64,000 nt of DNA from Enterobacteriaceae bacterium UBA7338 (GTDB lineage: Bacteria > Pseudomonadota > Gammaproteobacteria > Enterobacterales > Enterobacteriaceae): positions 310,001-374,000 of the forward strand of contig DKPJ01000017.1 in NCBI GenBank assembly GCA_002480085.1, in the 5' to 3' direction. The first letter of the stretch is position 1; every line of letters starts with the position of its first letter. Made by a program: the position numbers and the translations under genes. Of the stretch, positions 15,982 through 24,924 are shown piece by piece. The notes under the pieces were generated by a model. The model made no database searches. It worked only from the letters and a program-made list of their open reading frames with translations, and had not been told where the DNA came from.

Positions 15982-16017
15982 GTGGCAATCCTGTAAATTT
16001 CATTACAGGATTGCCAC
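15982..16017. repeat. Perfect 15-bp inverted repeat between yciG and yciF
   Basis: GTGGCAATCCTGTAA and its exact complement are separated by a six-base loop (ATTTCA on the plus strand). No T-run follows on either strand, so it is not a standard terminator; an RNA hairpin in the yciG-yciF transcript or a protein-binding palindrome are alternatives. Confidence 0.8.
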
Positions 16018-16081
16018 TGACAGTCACCACATATTTATTTAATTGATCTCGCGTTAATTAAATAAAAGATGTGGGCTACGG

Positions 16082-16261
16082 TCAGGAGGAACGACCGCCG
16101 CTGTGACTGTTTTGTCCGCCTTTCTTACCTGCTTCAGATGCGCGCTGCGGGTCATTTTTGAAGTTCCCGCCGCTCTGCTGCCCGCCTTTACGGCCTGCTT
16201 CAGATGCACGCTGTTTATCTTCTGCAAAGTTTCCTGAACCGCCACGATGTTGTTGGGCCAT
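16082..16261 (-). CDS. yciG: KGG-repeat stress protein YciG
   Basis: Small hydrophilic protein of 59 residues with two KGG motifs (RASEAGRKGGQ and RASEAGKKGGQ), the con-10-like family also known from Bacillus GsiB. E. coli YciG is RpoS-controlled and needed for flagella-related motility at some temperatures. AAGGAG sits eight bases before the ATG at 16261, which matches the E. coli start (MAEHRGGSGNF versus MAQQHRGGSGNF); the in-frame ATG at 16279 is ignored. First gene of the operon with yciF. Confidence 0.93.
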   Translation of the reverse strand: MAQQHRGGSGNFAEDKQRASEAGRKGGQQSGGNFKNDPQRASEAGKKGGQNSHSGGRSS

Positions 16262-16535
16262 AATATACTCCTTCCACATACAGTTTTGGTTAAATAATAG
16301 AGGGAAGTTATTCCCCCGTCAGGCATGTTTAACTGTAGTCACAATTCCCCCGGCTTCAAGTTAAAAATCTATGGAAATATTGCCAGCGAAGCATACCAGG
16401 AGCATTCTGAGAGGGATAACTTTTCCTTATAACGAGAAATCAAATAGATAGCAAAATATATTATCTCAGCGAAGCGGCAAATATATTCACAGGGCTAAAT
16501 ATTGCAAAATATGTCTTTTCATAAAAAAACGGTAA
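16262..16535. other. Intergenic region upstream of yciG
   Basis: About 270 AT-rich bases between the divergent-side yciG start and the mgl terminator. It should hold the yciG promoter reading leftward. I see no convincing operator, RNA gene or coding frame here. Confidence 0.5.
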
Positions 16536-16563
16536 TAAAAAAGCCCGCCGGAGTGGCGGGCCT
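16536..16563 (-). terminator. Terminator of the mglBAC operon
   Basis: Perfect seven-base-pair stem GCCCGCC / GGCGGGC with five-base loop at 16543-16561. On the minus strand it is followed by TTTTTTATTACC, a strong intrinsic terminator about 28 bases after the mglC stop. Confidence 0.88.
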
Positions 16564-16588
16564 TGTTAAGCAGGCGAAAAGTACAGGC

Positions 16589-17599
16589 TTATTTTTTGCG
16601 CGCGTACTTCAGCGAGTCCAGCGCCACGGCGAAGATGATGATCCCGCCCTTAATGATGTACTGCCAGTACGGGTTAACGCCGATATAGGTCAGACCGTAG
16701 TTGATAACGGTAAAGATGATCACCCCGGTCACCACCCCAAGCACCGTACCGACGCCGCCGCTGAAGGAGACCCCGCCCACCACGCAGGCGGCGATGGCGT
16801 CCAGCTCGTACATAAAGCCGAGGTTGTTGGTCGCCGAGCCGATACGGCCCGCTTCCAGCATCCCGCCGAAGGCATAGAAGACGCCGGACAGGGCATAGAT
16901 CATCAGCAGGTTCAGCGCCACGTTAACGCCGGAGACCTTTGCCGCTTCCGGGTTGCCACCGATAGCGAAGATATTTTTACCGAAGCGCGTCTTGTTCCAC
17001 AGGATCCAGACAAAGGCTACGGCGATCAGCGCGTAGAAGGTGATGTAGGAGAGACGGAAGCTGCCCAGCGCGACAAATCCCTGGGTAAAGGTCGAGAAGC
17101 CGCTGTCGAAGCCGGAGATCGGCGATGCGCCCACGAAGTCATAGTAGAGGGAGTTGATACCGTAGACGATGATCATCGTACCCAGGGTGGTGATAAACGG
17201 CGTCACGTTCAGGTAGGCGATGATAATGCCGTTCACCAGACCAATGATCGCACCAATCACGCAGACGATAGCGATAACCGCGATAATCGGCATGGTGGCC
17301 ATCTCAGGGAACACCTTGTTGGCGTTCTCCATCGACTGAAGCAGCGTTGCCGCGACAACCGCCGCGAGGCCAACCTGGCGTCCGGCGGAGAGGTCTGTGC
17401 CCTGGGTGACGATCAGCCCCGCCACGCCCAGCGCGATAATAATACGCACCGAGGACTGGGTCAGAATGTTACTGAGGTTCAGCAGGCTCAGGAAAGTGGG
17501 ATCCTGGAAGATAATAATGGCCAGCAACACCAAAAGAACGACGTAGAGACCGCCCTCTTTCAGGTAAGTGAGAAAACTCTTTTTATTTAGCGCACTCAT
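16589..17599 (-). CDS. mglC: Galactose/methyl-galactoside ABC transporter permease MglC
   Basis: Inner membrane permease of the high-affinity galactose and methyl-beta-galactoside importer, 336 residues with eight to ten hydrophobic segments. Clear family blocks: ALGVAGLIVTQGTDLSAG, VNGIIIAYLNVTPFITTLG, and FAIGGNPEAAKVSGVNV (the cytoplasmic loop that contacts the ATPase), then GGVSFSGGVGTVLGVV. It is nearly the E. coli sequence. Third gene of mglBAC, 15 bases after mglA, and followed by the intrinsic terminator. Confidence 0.97.
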   Translation of the reverse strand: MSALNKKSFLTYLKEGGLYVVLLVLLAIIIFQDPTFLSLLNLSNILTQSSVRIIIALGVAGLIVTQGTDLSAGRQVGLAAVVAATLLQSMENANKVFPEMATMPIIAVIAIVCVIGAIIGLVNGIIIAYLNVTPFITTLGTMIIVYGINSLYYDFVGASPISGFDSGFSTFTQGFVALGSFRLSYITFYALIAVAFVWILWNKTRFGKNIFAIGGNPEAAKVSGVNVALNLLMIYALSGVFYAFGGMLEAGRIGSATNNLGFMYELDAIAACVVGGVSFSGGVGTVLGVVTGVIIFTVINYGLTYIGVNPYWQYIIKGGIIIFAVALDSLKYARKK

Positions 17600-17614
17600 G
17601 AGAAGCCCCTGATC

Positions 17615-19135
17615 TTAAAGGTGCAAAGACGCAAGACGTAAAATTTCGTTTTGCGTTGTCGTTTTAGTGTCAACAATTCCGGCAACGAGGCCATTGCTCA
17701 TAACCAAAATACGGTCGGTGATCCCTAACAGCTCTGGCATTTCGGAAGAGATAATGATGATCCCCTTCTCTTTCTTCGCCAGTTCAGCTATCAGCTGGTA
17801 GATCTCAAATTTTGCCCCCACGTCGATACCGCGCGTCGGCTCATCCAGCATCAGGATCTCCGGCTGGGTCAGCAGCCAGCGGCCGATAATGACCTTCTGC
17901 TGGTTGCCGCCGGAGAGGGAACCAATCTGCGTGCGGTGGCCCGGCGTTTTCACGCGCATTGAGTCGATCACCCACTGGGTGTCGCTCTTCATGCGGCTGT
18001 TATCCAGCAGGCCAACTTTGTTTTTGTAGTTCTGGATGTTGGAGATAAGGGAGTTAAAACCGATATCCAGATAGGCGTAGATCCCCGTTGAGCGACGCTC
18101 TTCGGTCACCAACGCAAAGCCGTTGTTAATCGCTTCGTGGGCGGTATGGTTATTGATGGTTTTCCCATGCAGGGTGATGGTGCCGCCTGATTTTTCGCGG
18201 ATGCCAAACAGGGTCTCCACGATATCGGTACGTTTCGCCCCGACCAGCCCGGCGATGCCGAGAATTTCACCCTTGTGCAGGTCAAAGGAGACGTCGCGAA
18301 TCGAGGGCTGACGCAGGGAGGTCAGGTTGCGCACCTCCATGATCGTCTCCCCCGGCGTGTTCTGCTTGTCCGGGAAACGCTGGTTCAGCGAGCGGCCGAC
18401 CATCATGGCGATGATCTTGTCCATATCCAACCCTTCCAGCGGCTGGGTGGCGATCCACTGGCCGTCGCGCAGGATAGAGATCTCGTCGCAAAGCTGGAAG
18501 ATCTCCTCCATCTTGTGCGAGATATAGACGATACCGCAGCCGCGCTCTTTCAGCTTGCGGATAATTTTAAACAGATGATTGACCTCTTTTTCGGTCAGCG
18601 AGGAGGTCGGCTCATCCATAATGACGATTTTGGCATCGTAGGAGAACGCCTTCGCAATTTCGATCATCTGCATTTGCGAAACGGAGAGGGTTCCCACGCG
18701 GGCGCGCGGATCGATATCGATATCCAGCTCGTCGAAAATCGCTTTCGTGTCGCGATACATTTTATCCTGATCGACAAATACACCTTTGGTGGGGTAGCGC
18801 CCCAGCCACATGTTGTCCATCACCGACCGCTGCAGCACCAGGTTAAGCTCCTGATGCACCATAGATATCCCGTTTTCCAGCGCCTCTTTGGTCGAATGGA
18901 AATCGATCTCTTTGCCCTGGAATAGAATGCTGCCGGAATCTTTTTGATAGATCCCAAAAAGGCATTTTAATAACGTTGATTTCCCTGCGCCGTTTTCACC
19001 CATCAGGGCGTGAATAGAGTGCGGACGCACTTTTAAATTAACGTTATCGAGTGCCTTAACGCCGGGAAATGACTTGTTGATGCCGCTCATTTCCAACAAG
19101 AATTCACCTGACGACTGAGTAGTATCGCTGACCAT
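17615..19135 (-). CDS. mglA: Galactose/methyl-galactoside ABC transporter ATPase MglA
   Basis: Fused double-ABC ATPase of 506 residues powering MglBC. First cassette: Walker A GENGAGKST at 46-54, signature TLSVSQMQM and Walker B IVIMDEPTS. Second cassette: degenerate Walker A GLVGAKRTD, signature SLSGGNQQK and Walker B ILMLDEPTR, the typical RbsA/MglA-type asymmetry. The start at 19135 (MVSDTT) agrees with E. coli and has AAGG upstream; the frame open to 19159 is not used. A hairpin lies between mglB and mglA. Confidence 0.97.
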   Translation of the reverse strand: MVSDTTQSSGEFLLEMSGINKSFPGVKALDNVNLKVRPHSIHALMGENGAGKSTLLKCLFGIYQKDSGSILFQGKEIDFHSTKEALENGISMVHQELNLVLQRSVMDNMWLGRYPTKGVFVDQDKMYRDTKAIFDELDIDIDPRARVGTLSVSQMQMIEIAKAFSYDAKIVIMDEPTSSLTEKEVNHLFKIIRKLKERGCGIVYISHKMEEIFQLCDEISILRDGQWIATQPLEGLDMDKIIAMMVGRSLNQRFPDKQNTPGETIMEVRNLTSLRQPSIRDVSFDLHKGEILGIAGLVGAKRTDIVETLFGIREKSGGTITLHGKTINNHTAHEAINNGFALVTEERRSTGIYAYLDIGFNSLISNIQNYKNKVGLLDNSRMKSDTQWVIDSMRVKTPGHRTQIGSLSGGNQQKVIIGRWLLTQPEILMLDEPTRGIDVGAKFEIYQLIAELAKKEKGIIIISSEMPELLGITDRILVMSNGLVAGIVDTKTTTQNEILRLASLHL

Positions 19136-19173
19136 AATTATACCTTGTTGGCCTCGCACATCGCGTTATAAAA

Positions 19174-19193
19174 GGGCGCATCAAGATGCGCCC
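19174..19193 (-). repeat. Intercistronic hairpin between mglB and mglA
   Basis: Perfect eight-base-pair stem GGGCGCAT / ATGCGCCC with loop CAAG, 21 bases after the mglB stop. There is no T-run in either direction, so it probably protects the abundant mglB message from 3' decay rather than terminating; in E. coli a REP occupies this position. Confidence 0.65.
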
Positions 19194-19213
19194 AGTGAAA
19201 GCAAAACAATGAA

Positions 19214-20212
19214 TTATTTATTGCTGAACTCAGAGAGGTTCTCTTTATCCACGCCTACGTAGGGGATACGGACGATTTTCTCTTCCAGCTTCCAGTTAGT
19301 GCCGTCAGCTGCGCCTTTGCCGTCGGCGAGGTTTTTCGCCAGGTCAAAGGTGGCTTTCGCCTGGTTGTTGGCGTCGTTCAGAACGGTACCGGCCAGCGCA
19401 CCGGATTTCACCAGCGCCAGCGCTTCTGGCAGGGCATCAACGCCGAATACCGGAATAGAGGATTTGTTGTGGGCCTTCAGGGCTTCTACCGCACCCATCG
19501 CCATGGCATCGTTGTTGGCGATAACCACTTCGATTTTGTTGGCGTTCGGGCCAGAGAGCCACGCATCCATCTTATCTTTCGCCATCGCGGTATCCCACAT
19601 AGCGGTATCGAGCTGCAGCTGCTGGGTTTTTACGCCCTTGTCGTTCAGCTCTTTGATGACGTAGGTCGTACGCGCTTCAGCATCCGGGTGGCCCGGCTCG
19701 CCTTTCAACAGTACGAACTGGATCTGACCATCTTTGTTCAGGTCCCAGGTTGGGTTCGCCGCCCAGTGTTTCGCGATCAGGTCGCCCTGAATGATGCCGG
19801 ACTCTTTCGAATCGGTACCGACATAGTAGGCTTTGTCATAGCTATCCAGCGCCTTGCGGGATGGCTCTTTGTTGAAGAAGACGATCGGCACGTTCTGGCC
19901 GCGCGCTTTCTCGATAACCGTACCTGCGGCTGCCGGGTCAACCAGGTTAATCGCCAGCGCTTTAACGCCCTTCGCCAGCAGAACGTCGATCTGGTCATTC
20001 TGTTTTGACTGGTCGTTCTGCGAGTCGTTCATCAGCAGCTGAACGTCCGGCGTCTCTTTCGCATCTTTCTCAATTGCTTTGCGTACAACCGACATAAAGT
20101 TGTCGTCATATTTATAAATGGTCACGCCAATGCGGGTATCTGCCGCCTGTGCTGCCGCGCCAAAAAGCATGCTTGCCATTACGGCAGACAGAGTTAAAAC
20201 CTTCTTATTCAT
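19214..20212 (-). CDS. mglB: D-galactose/D-glucose-binding periplasmic protein MglB
   Basis: Periplasmic receptor for galactose and glucose, both for transport through MglAC and for chemotaxis with Trg. Length 332 residues with a clear signal peptide (MNKKVLTLSAVMASMLFGAAAQA, cleaved before ADTRIG). The calcium-binding loop is intact (DLNKDGQIQ with the more distant Glu), and sugar-binding residues such as the Trp in MWDTAMAKDK are present. Almost identical to E. coli MglB. First gene of the operon, behind a long leader with CRP and gal operator sequences. Confidence 0.98.
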   Translation of the reverse strand: MNKKVLTLSAVMASMLFGAAAQAADTRIGVTIYKYDDNFMSVVRKAIEKDAKETPDVQLLMNDSQNDQSKQNDQIDVLLAKGVKALAINLVDPAAAGTVIEKARGQNVPIVFFNKEPSRKALDSYDKAYYVGTDSKESGIIQGDLIAKHWAANPTWDLNKDGQIQFVLLKGEPGHPDAEARTTYVIKELNDKGVKTQQLQLDTAMWDTAMAKDKMDAWLSGPNANKIEVVIANNDAMAMGAVEALKAHNKSSIPVFGVDALPEALALVKSGALAGTVLNDANNQAKATFDLAKNLADGKGAADGTNWKLEEKIVRIPYVGVDKENLSEFSNK

Positions 20213-20417
20213 GGTATCTCCGGTTTATGCAGGGTAGTTCTTGTGAATAAAGATCGGCGGGCAGCAGAATAGTGAAACGTTACTGTCGCCGAAGGTCACT
20301 CTAAAAATTGGGTCTTCCGTGTACGGTAACGCTCCAGAAAAGCTTTATTGATTGTCCATTGCGAAGCATCCTGCCTGACCGAACGGCCTGTATTACATGA
20401 TGTTTCAGGCTCTGGAA

Positions 20418-20486
20418 CGCTGACATCATAGTCAGCGCATTGTTAAGATACTGTGAATTTACTCACAGATTGAAAACGGTTACATG
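20418..20486 (-). promoter_or_regulatory. mgl promoter with CRP site, gal operator and -10
   Basis: On the minus strand: a perfect TGTGA-N6-TCACA CRP site at 20452-20467; TATGAT -10 (five of six) at 20425-20430; start predicted near 20418, putting the CRP centre at about -41.5 as in a class II promoter. A gal operator, TTGAAAACGGTTACAT, at 20470-20485 agrees with the GalR/GalS consensus GTGNAANCGNTTNCAC at 10 of 12 fixed positions. This fits catabolite activation and GalS/GalR repression of mgl. The transcript would carry about 205 untranslated bases before mglB. Confidence 0.85.
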
Positions 20487-20494
20487 CAGCTATG

Positions 20495-21520
20495 TTATAA
20501 GTTAGTGATCGGAGCCACAGTTTGCCGCAGCGCCACTGAATGGCGGCGCACCAGGGTCGGCATAAAGCAGTGGGTGGCGGTCAGATCCTGCGTCCCTGCT
20601 GCCCCCTGTAACGCCAGTTCGGTCGCCAGCCGGGCCATGGATGCAATGGGATAACGCACCGTTGTCAGCTGCGGATCGGTGTAACGGGCAATTGGGATAT
20701 CGTCGAAGCCAATAAGGGAGAGATGCTGCGGTACGGCGATGCCGTTATCCTTCAGCGCCGTCAGCGCCCCGGCGGCCATGCTGTCGTTATAGGCGAAGAC
20801 GGCGGTGAGGTGCAGATTCCGGCCAAGCAGCTCAACCATCGCCGCCTCCCCGCCCTGCATATCCGGCGCGCCTACCCCTACCCAGCCTTCGGGTGCGTTG
20901 ATACCCTGCTCGGCCAGCGCCTGACGCCAGCCCTGCTGACGCAGATCGTTATCTTCGATACGGTGGCTGGAGCCAAGGTAGCCCACGCGCTGATGCCCCT
21001 GAGCAAGCAGCATCCGGGTGGCCATCACCGCACCGCTGACGTTATCCAACGCAACGCAGCGGTGAGCGTAGCCGGGAACCACGCGGTTGATCAGCACCAT
21101 ACCGGGGATCTGCTCCATAAAGCCAGCCAGCTCCTCATCGCTTAGCGCTTTGGAGTGGACAATCAGGGCGTTACAGCGCTGGCGGATGAGGATCTCAATG
21201 GCGTGACGCTCCTTTTCCGCCTCATGGTAGCTGTTGCCGATCAGGAGATACTTCTGGTGCTGCTGGGCCACGGTGTCCACAGCCTTAACCAGCGCGCCAA
21301 AGAAAGCGTCGGAGACGTCCATCACCACCACGCCAATGGTATCGCTGACCTGGGTCGCCAGCGCCTGGGCGTTGGCGTTGGGCCGATAGCCCAGCTGCGC
21401 CACCGCCTTCATCACCGCTTCACGGGTGTCGGGGCTAACCATCGCGCTGTTGTTAAGCACGCGGGAGACCGTCGCGACAGAGACGCCCGCACGACGGGCC
21501 ACGTCACGAATGGTAATCAT
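20495..21520 (-). CDS. galS: LacI-family regulator GalS (mgl repressor)
   Basis: Galactose-responsive repressor of 341 residues. N-terminal LacI HTH and hinge (TIRDVARRAGVSVATVSRVLNNS at 3-25) followed by the periplasmic-binding-protein-like sugar domain. Matches E. coli GalS, slightly shorter at the C-terminus. It lies upstream of mglB in the same direction, as in E. coli, and has its own gal operator upstream at 21630-21645. The mgl operator begins only 10 bases downstream of the galS stop. Confidence 0.95.
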   Translation of the reverse strand: MITIRDVARRAGVSVATVSRVLNNSAMVSPDTREAVMKAVAQLGYRPNANAQALATQVSDTIGVVVMDVSDAFFGALVKAVDTVAQQHQKYLLIGNSYHEAEKERHAIEILIRQRCNALIVHSKALSDEELAGFMEQIPGMVLINRVVPGYAHRCVALDNVSGAVMATRMLLAQGHQRVGYLGSSHRIEDNDLRQQGWRQALAEQGINAPEGWVGVGAPDMQGGEAAMVELLGRNLHLTAVFAYNDSMAAGALTALKDNGIAVPQHLSLIGFDDIPIARYTDPQLTTVRYPIASMARLATELALQGAAGTQDLTATHCFMPTLVRRHSVALRQTVAPITNL

Positions 21521-21629
21521 GCCCGGCCTCCTGATTGAGATTGCAGCAGCTCACAGTTTCCCCCTGGGTTTAGCAAGAGCGCTATTCTGGCAGGGGGAGC
21601 GGAGCCGCTACGTGAGGAAAGTCACAGCA

Positions 21630-21677
21630 CTGAAAACGGTTACATCCGTTTTGTTAATGATTGTGATCCAGATCGTT
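21630..21677 (-). promoter_or_regulatory. galS upstream gal operator and CRP-like site
   Basis: CTGAAAACGGTTACAT at 21630-21645 is nearly identical to the mgl operator; it lies about 110 bases upstream of the galS start, indicating autoregulation. A CRP-like site (TGTGATCCAGATC core, right half degenerate) at 21662-21677 lies 17 bases further out and touches the yeiB stop. Confidence 0.7.
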
Positions 21678-22833
21678 ATCTGGATGTATGGGAGAGTGAA
21701 ACGCCTGCCGCACGGGCGGTTAGCTTGCGCCACAGCCACTCCACTGGTCCCTGGCGGAAAGCACGCAGCCAGAGCACGGAGAAGAGAATATTCACCGCCC
21801 AAATAGGTGGAATAAACGCCAGCAGCTGTAAGCGGTTAAAGTGCATAAACAGGCCGAAGCAATAGAAGATCGTAGTGCAGATTAAGGTCTGGAGCAGATA
21901 GTTACTCAGGGCCATCCGCCCTACGCAGGCCACCGCCAGTACGATACGCCAGCGGCAGATCTGCGGCCAGAAGCCATAGGCCAGCGCCGCATAGCCGATG
22001 GTTTGCAGGGGCGCCCCCAGCTCGCGTGGGGCCTGTAACAGGAAGGCACACCAGCGGTAGGACCAGCCCAACTGCCACTGGGCAACAATGGCCGGCAGGT
22101 TGATCGCCATACCAGCAAGGATCAGCAGCAGCCCGGTTTTACGGTAGTGCCGCAGGCTGAACTGTCCTTTCAGCCAGCCGCTACGCATCAGCGCCGCCCC
22201 CATCAGCATCATGCCCGCCAGCTGCCAGCCATACTGCGCGCCCAACGCCAGCAGGCTGTTGGAGAGCATATCCGCCCGGTTGCTGATGGCTTCGTAGCCG
22301 CCGTTGGTCTTCCACCAGTACTCATACTGGAGATTGGCCGTATCGGGGATCCATGAGCGGCTGGTCTGGTTGCCGGAGATAAAGCCCAGCAGCAGCAGCA
22401 CGCCTATACCAACGAGGTAGAGCATGATACCGGTGTTAAACAGGCTCTTTATTCCCGGCGCGTCGCGCACCAGATGCCAGCTAATTAACCCGATCAGCCC
22501 GTAGGCCAGCAGAATATCACCGTCCCAAAACAGCAGGCCGTGGATAAAGCCCATCAGCACCAGCAGGGTAAGCCGGGACTGGATCCAGCGTTTGCCTTTG
22601 GCGAGCAGCAGCTGTAGCCCCGCGCCAAACAGCAGCGCAAACAGGGTGAGGAATTTAACCTGGGCAAAGAGATCGAGCGTGGCCCAGGTCCAGGCATCGC
22701 GCAGGGTAATGTCGCCGTACCAGGCCGGGTTGAGATAGGCCGCCTTTGGCAGGCCAAAGGCGTTTATATTCAGCAGCAGAATACCGAGGATGGCGACGCC
22801 GCGAATGAAATCCAGCGTAACGTTTCGTTCCAT
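21676..22833 (-). CDS. yeiB: DUF418 inner membrane protein YeiB
   Basis: Polytopic inner membrane protein of 385 residues, DUF418 family, with an N-terminal acyltransferase-3-like region (NVTLDFIRGVAILGILLLN) and 8 to 10 hydrophobic spans. C-terminal DUF418 features are GRMALSNYLLQTLI and the final WLRAFRQGPVEWLWRKLT. Function unknown. It follows folE at a distance of 33 bases in the same direction, the E. coli arrangement (folE-yeiB operon). Confidence 0.94.
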   Translation of the reverse strand: MERNVTLDFIRGVAILGILLLNINAFGLPKAAYLNPAWYGDITLRDAWTWATLDLFAQVKFLTLFALLFGAGLQLLLAKGKRWIQSRLTLLVLMGFIHGLLFWDGDILLAYGLIGLISWHLVRDAPGIKSLFNTGIMLYLVGIGVLLLLGFISGNQTSRSWIPDTANLQYEYWWKTNGGYEAISNRADMLSNSLLALGAQYGWQLAGMMLMGAALMRSGWLKGQFSLRHYRKTGLLLILAGMAINLPAIVAQWQLGWSYRWCAFLLQAPRELGAPLQTIGYAALAYGFWPQICRWRIVLAVACVGRMALSNYLLQTLICTTIFYCFGLFMHFNRLQLLAFIPPIWAVNILFSVLWLRAFRQGPVEWLWRKLTARAAGVSLSHTSR

Positions 22834-22866
22834 GGCGTCGCCTCTGCGCGTAATTAACAGGATCGG

Positions 22867-23529
22867 TTATGGGTGACGCACGGCGCGCAGAAACTCCTGG
22901 CGCGTATTCTGGCTGGATTTAAACAGCCCGCCCAGCGAGGTGGTGGTGGTTGCGCTGGTAGCATCACGAATGCCGCGCGCTTTCACGCAGTAGTGTACCG
23001 CATCAATGGAGACGGCCACGTTGTTGGTGCCGAGCAGCGTTTGCAGCGCGATGAGGATCTGCTGCGTCAGGCGCTCCTGCACCTGCGGACGCTGGGCGAA
23101 GAACTGCACGATACGGTTGATCTTCGAGAGACCAATCACCGCATCTTTCGGGATATAGGCTACCGTCGCCTTGCCGTCGATAGTGACGAAGTGGTGCTCG
23201 CAGGTGCTGGTGAGCGTGATGTCGCGCACCGTCACCATCTCATCCACCTTCATTTTATTCTCAATGACGGTGATCTTCGGGAAGTTAACGTAGTCGAGGC
23301 CGGAAAAGATCTCGTCAACGTACATTTTGGCGATACGGTGCGGCGTTTCCATCAGACTGTCATCGCTCAGATCGAGATTTAACAGTTGCATGACCTCGGT
23401 CATGTGTCCGGCAATAAGACGTTTGCGGGTTTCGTTGTCCATATCGACCGGCGGACGCAGCGGGGTTTCCAGCCCGTGCGCGACCAGCGCCTCATGGACA
23501 AGGGCCGCTTCTTTACTGAGTGATGGCAT
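22867..23529 (-). CDS. folE: GTP cyclohydrolase I type 1
   Basis: Homodecameric zinc enzyme making 7,8-dihydroneopterin triphosphate from GTP, the first step of folate and other pterin synthesis. Length 220 residues. The metal and catalytic residues are in TSTCEHHFVTIDGKA at about 108-122 and in the later AVHYCVKARGIRDATSAT block (second zinc cysteine). Nearly the E. coli sequence. An AGGAG-type ribosome site lies upstream of the ATG. It is co-directional with yeiB. Confidence 0.97.
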   Translation of the reverse strand: MPSLSKEAALVHEALVAHGLETPLRPPVDMDNETRKRLIAGHMTEVMQLLNLDLSDDSLMETPHRIAKMYVDEIFSGLDYVNFPKITVIENKMKVDEMVTVRDITLTSTCEHHFVTIDGKATVAYIPKDAVIGLSKINRIVQFFAQRPQVQERLTQQILIALQTLLGTNNVAVSIDAVHYCVKARGIRDATSATTTTSLGGLFKSSQNTRQEFLRAVRHP

Positions 23530-23646
23530 TAGTTATTCTCCTGCAGATGTTGCTCTCCTTTGCCGCTAAGGGGGCAAAGTGCGCGATCATTGTGCGTGAG
23601 GACGCGGAGAGAATCTAGTATTGCGTCATGATAATTATTGAAATTG

Positions 23647-24783
23647 CTATAACCTTTCATCCTGACGCCGCCAGACCAGCGCTCCGGCAATAAAAAGCCC
23701 TGCGCCTGCCAGACCCAGCGCAGGCTCCAGGCGGTGGGTCAGCCAGGTCGATAGCGCCGAGGTCATTGGCCCGATCAGCTGGCCCACGGCATAGCCGGTG
23801 GTCAGCAGCCCGGCCATATAGCGCGCATGCCCTGCCGCCAGCTCGCGGCCATAGAGCAGCGACAGCTGTACGGCACAGAGAAAGCCGCCCCCTACCAGCA
23901 GCGCGCCACAGACCAGCCCCGCCATGCCCGGCAGCAGCCAGGCGGCAATCACCCCTACCCCTTGCAGCCAGAGCACCACGGCGAGGCGCTGGTGACTCTC
24001 GCCTCTATTACGCAACGCCACGCTGATGGCAATACCGAGCACCGAAGCCAGGCCAAACACTGGCCAGACAAACTGGGCAAACAGGCTGCCGGGAAAGCGC
24101 AGCGCCGCCATCTGCGACAGAAAGGTGGCGGGCAGGATGTAGCCGAATCCGGCCAGGCTATAGCTCCACGCCAGCCGTTTAATATTTCCGCTCAGGTGCA
24201 GCGGCTGCGGCTGCTCGCCGCTGCGGTGCAATGCGCCCGGCCGGGGGAGATCGCGCGCGATGAGCATAATAAGCACCAGCGCCAGCACGCCATACACCAG
24301 CCAGCCCGCTGCTGCTGACAGCCCCTGCGCCTGGATTGCCACCGCCAGCAGGCCGCTGAGAGCAATGCCCGCGCCTGGGCCGGCAAACACCGCTGCGTTA
24401 AGGCCCGGCCTGCCGGTATGCGCCAGCCGGTCGCCGATCCACGCGGCGGTCAATACCATTGCCCAGCCGCTCATCACGCCGATAGCCAGCCGTAGCGCGC
24501 CATGAAGCAGCGGGCTAAACGCCAGCGCCGAAAGGAAGGTCAGCAATACCGCACCAAAGATGCCAAGGTAAAGTCTGCGCTCAACATGGCGGCGGGCGCG
24601 CATGGCGTCCCACGCGCCGATGAGGTAGCCAAGATAGTTCATTGCCGCCACCAGCCCCGTACTGGTCAGGCTAAGCTGGCCGTCGCGGATCATCAGCGGC
24701 ACCTGGGGCGTAAAAGCAAAGCGCCCAATCCCCATCGCCACAATCAGCATCACAAACCCGGCCAGCGCAACGCGTACCGCCAT
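23647..24783 (-). CDS. YbfB/YjiJ-family MFS transporter
   Basis: Major facilitator-type membrane protein of 378 residues with about 12 spans. The start MLIVAMGIGRFAFTPQVPLM and the following SLTSTGLVAAMNYLGYLIGA block are hallmarks of the YbfB/YjiJ group, whose substrates are unknown. It occupies the space between folE and yeiG, where E. coli K-12 has no such gene. Base composition is like that of the neighbours (high GC), so the insertion is old or from a similar genome. Divergent from yeiG by about 140 bases. Confidence 0.85.
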   Translation of the reverse strand: MAVRVALAGFVMLIVAMGIGRFAFTPQVPLMIRDGQLSLTSTGLVAAMNYLGYLIGAWDAMRARRHVERRLYLGIFGAVLLTFLSALAFSPLLHGALRLAIGVMSGWAMVLTAAWIGDRLAHTGRPGLNAAVFAGPGAGIALSGLLAVAIQAQGLSAAAGWLVYGVLALVLIMLIARDLPRPGALHRSGEQPQPLHLSGNIKRLAWSYSLAGFGYILPATFLSQMAALRFPGSLFAQFVWPVFGLASVLGIAISVALRNRGESHQRLAVVLWLQGVGVIAAWLLPGMAGLVCGALLVGGGFLCAVQLSLLYGRELAAGHARYMAGLLTTGYAVGQLIGPMTSALSTWLTHRLEPALGLAGAGLFIAGALVWRRQDERL

Positions 24784-24924
24784 AACCGCCTCAAATGTTA
24801 ATAAAAAGTTGCGTTCATGATGCTTTATATCGCTTCCAGGCGGAAGTGAAAGTTTCTCCCGGCTTACGAATTATCTGTATGATTAATCAAACAGACGAAA
24901 GTATGACGATCCGAGGAGACAGGC

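Noticed and set aside
16502..17590. 362-codon frame on the plus strand opposite mglC
   Set aside because: Antisense to a clearly conserved permease; composition (many His, Arg, Asp, Gln) is that of a shadow frame.
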